The notes beneath the pieces were generated by a model that was not told the origin of the DNA, made no database searches, and saw nothing but the letters and a program-made list of their open reading frames with translations. A DNA stretch of 6,048 nucleotides from the NCBI GenBank assembly GCA_945861195.1, contig CAMATS010000151.1, forward strand, positions 1 through 6,048, in the 5' to 3' direction. Shown here piece after piece: positions 5,691-6,048 of the stretch. The position numbers were made by a program, and so were the translations under genes. Numbering within the stretch: position 1 is the stretch's first letter; each line of letters begins with the position of its first letter. The DNA comes from Rhodoferax sp. OV413 (GTDB taxonomy: Bacteria; Pseudomonadota; Gammaproteobacteria; Burkholderiales; Burkholderiaceae_C).

Positions 5691-5971
5691 GTCGCTACCC
5701 CGACGGGGCCTCCGCGTCCTATGTGTTCTGTGTGTTGTATGACGCGGGCAGCGCCACCACCAAAGCAAAACCCTGGACTTCGGGTGTGAATGATCGAAAG
5801 CTCGCCAGCCTGGGTTTGGGTTTGCGCTATTCGCGCACTACTCGGAGCTTGGATGCCGTGGTGGCTTGGCGCGACCAGGGGAGGGTAAACCGACATCGAA
5901 CACCTCCGCTGCCGATCCGCTGGCGTGGCTGGGTCAGCGTGGCTGGGTTGACACCAGACTGGATCGCCTGA
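5691..5971 (+). pseudogene. C-terminal remnant of a ShlB/FhaC/HecB-type two-partner secretion transporter
   Basis: The frame containing codon 5693 reads VLYDAGSATTKAKPW, then a stretch ending SLGLGLRYS, AVVAWR (5855-5872) and RWRGWVSVAG before a stop at 5969-5971. This order resembles the last beta-strands of TPS outer-membrane transporters, which typically read FYDxGxVxxNxxPW, LxGxGLGLxW, VAWRxG and a final WVQ strand. The opening RYPDGASAS at 5693 recalls the conserved VRxYPxGEASGD motif of these barrels. If real, it would now be fused directly to the final strands by an internal deletion. There is no POTRA domain, signal peptide or start codon of its own, so no functional protein is made. 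The homology is from pattern memory only, and the early motif is the weaker part. The remnant begins within a few bases of the ATPase stop, suggesting that the ATPase cassette replaced the rest of the gene. Confidence 0.6.
5923..5948. repeat. 14-base-period tandem duplication
   Basis: GCGTGGCTGGGT occurs at 5923-5934 and again at 5937-5948, so the repeat unit is 14 bases with two bases between the identical 12-mers. Fourteen is not a multiple of three, so the duplication shifts the frame at the end of the transporter remnant, consistent with relaxed selection. Confidence 0.7.
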
Positions 5972-5981
5972 CTGGGTCGCC

Positions 5982-6010
5982 TTGCCAAAGCCCGAGTCTC
6001 TTGATAACAT
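5982..6010 (+). promoter_or_regulatory. Promoter candidate facing out of the window
   Basis: TTGCCA (5982-5987, five of six), a 17-base spacer and TAACAT (6005-6010, four of six) precede an AT-richer stretch that runs to the window end. It could drive a gene starting beyond 6048. No coding start is visible in the last 77 bases. Confidence 0.3.
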
Positions 6011-6048
6011 TAGTCTAGTTAAGAAAGTAAGCGAGACACAATTTGACT

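Overview
The window reads as a chromosomal segment of a GC-rich betaproteobacterium, most likely from the Comamonadaceae (Rhodoferax/Polaromonas/Acidovorax-like). This is inferred from a Bug-family (TctC-type) periplasmic binding protein, from the style of the FKBP and SrkA homologues, and from codon use. No rRNA or tRNA gene, CRISPR array or complete insertion sequence was seen.

Positions 1-2844 look like ordinary core genome. A TctC-type receptor runs off the left edge on the minus strand. Diverging from it are a periplasmic FKBP-type peptidyl-prolyl isomerase and, 13 bases downstream, a TauE/SafE (TSUP) permease. Convergent with these is srkA, an APH-fold stress-response kinase.

Positions about 2845-6048 look like an accessory or scarred region. 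A minus-strand, toxin-first toxin-antitoxin pair (RelE/Gp49-like toxin, XRE antitoxin, 20-base overlap) has a near-consensus sigma70 promoter placed so close to the toxin ATG that the message should be leaderless or almost so. The antitoxin, by contrast, has a strong Shine-Dalgarno sequence. Next to it is a decayed, frameshifted fragment of the N-terminal catalytic domain of a serine recombinase, a sign of a former mobile element. An intact DUF4143-type AAA ATPase with PD-(D/E)xK-like C-terminal residues follows. It has its own promoter, and a perfect 8-base inverted repeat straddles the -10 box. Directly after its stop codon lies a remnant of the C-terminal beta-barrel end of a ShlB/FhaC-type two-partner secretion transporter, then a weak promoter candidate facing out of the window.

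The left half is housekeeping transport, folding and stress physiology. The right half looks like a site of repeated insertion and deletion, where short autonomous cassettes (toxin-antitoxin, DUF4143 ATPase) survive between the remains of a recombinase and a secretion transporter. I see no convincing new multi-gene system. The most informative signals are the asymmetric expression layout of the toxin-antitoxin pair and the operator-like repeat of the DUF4143 gene.
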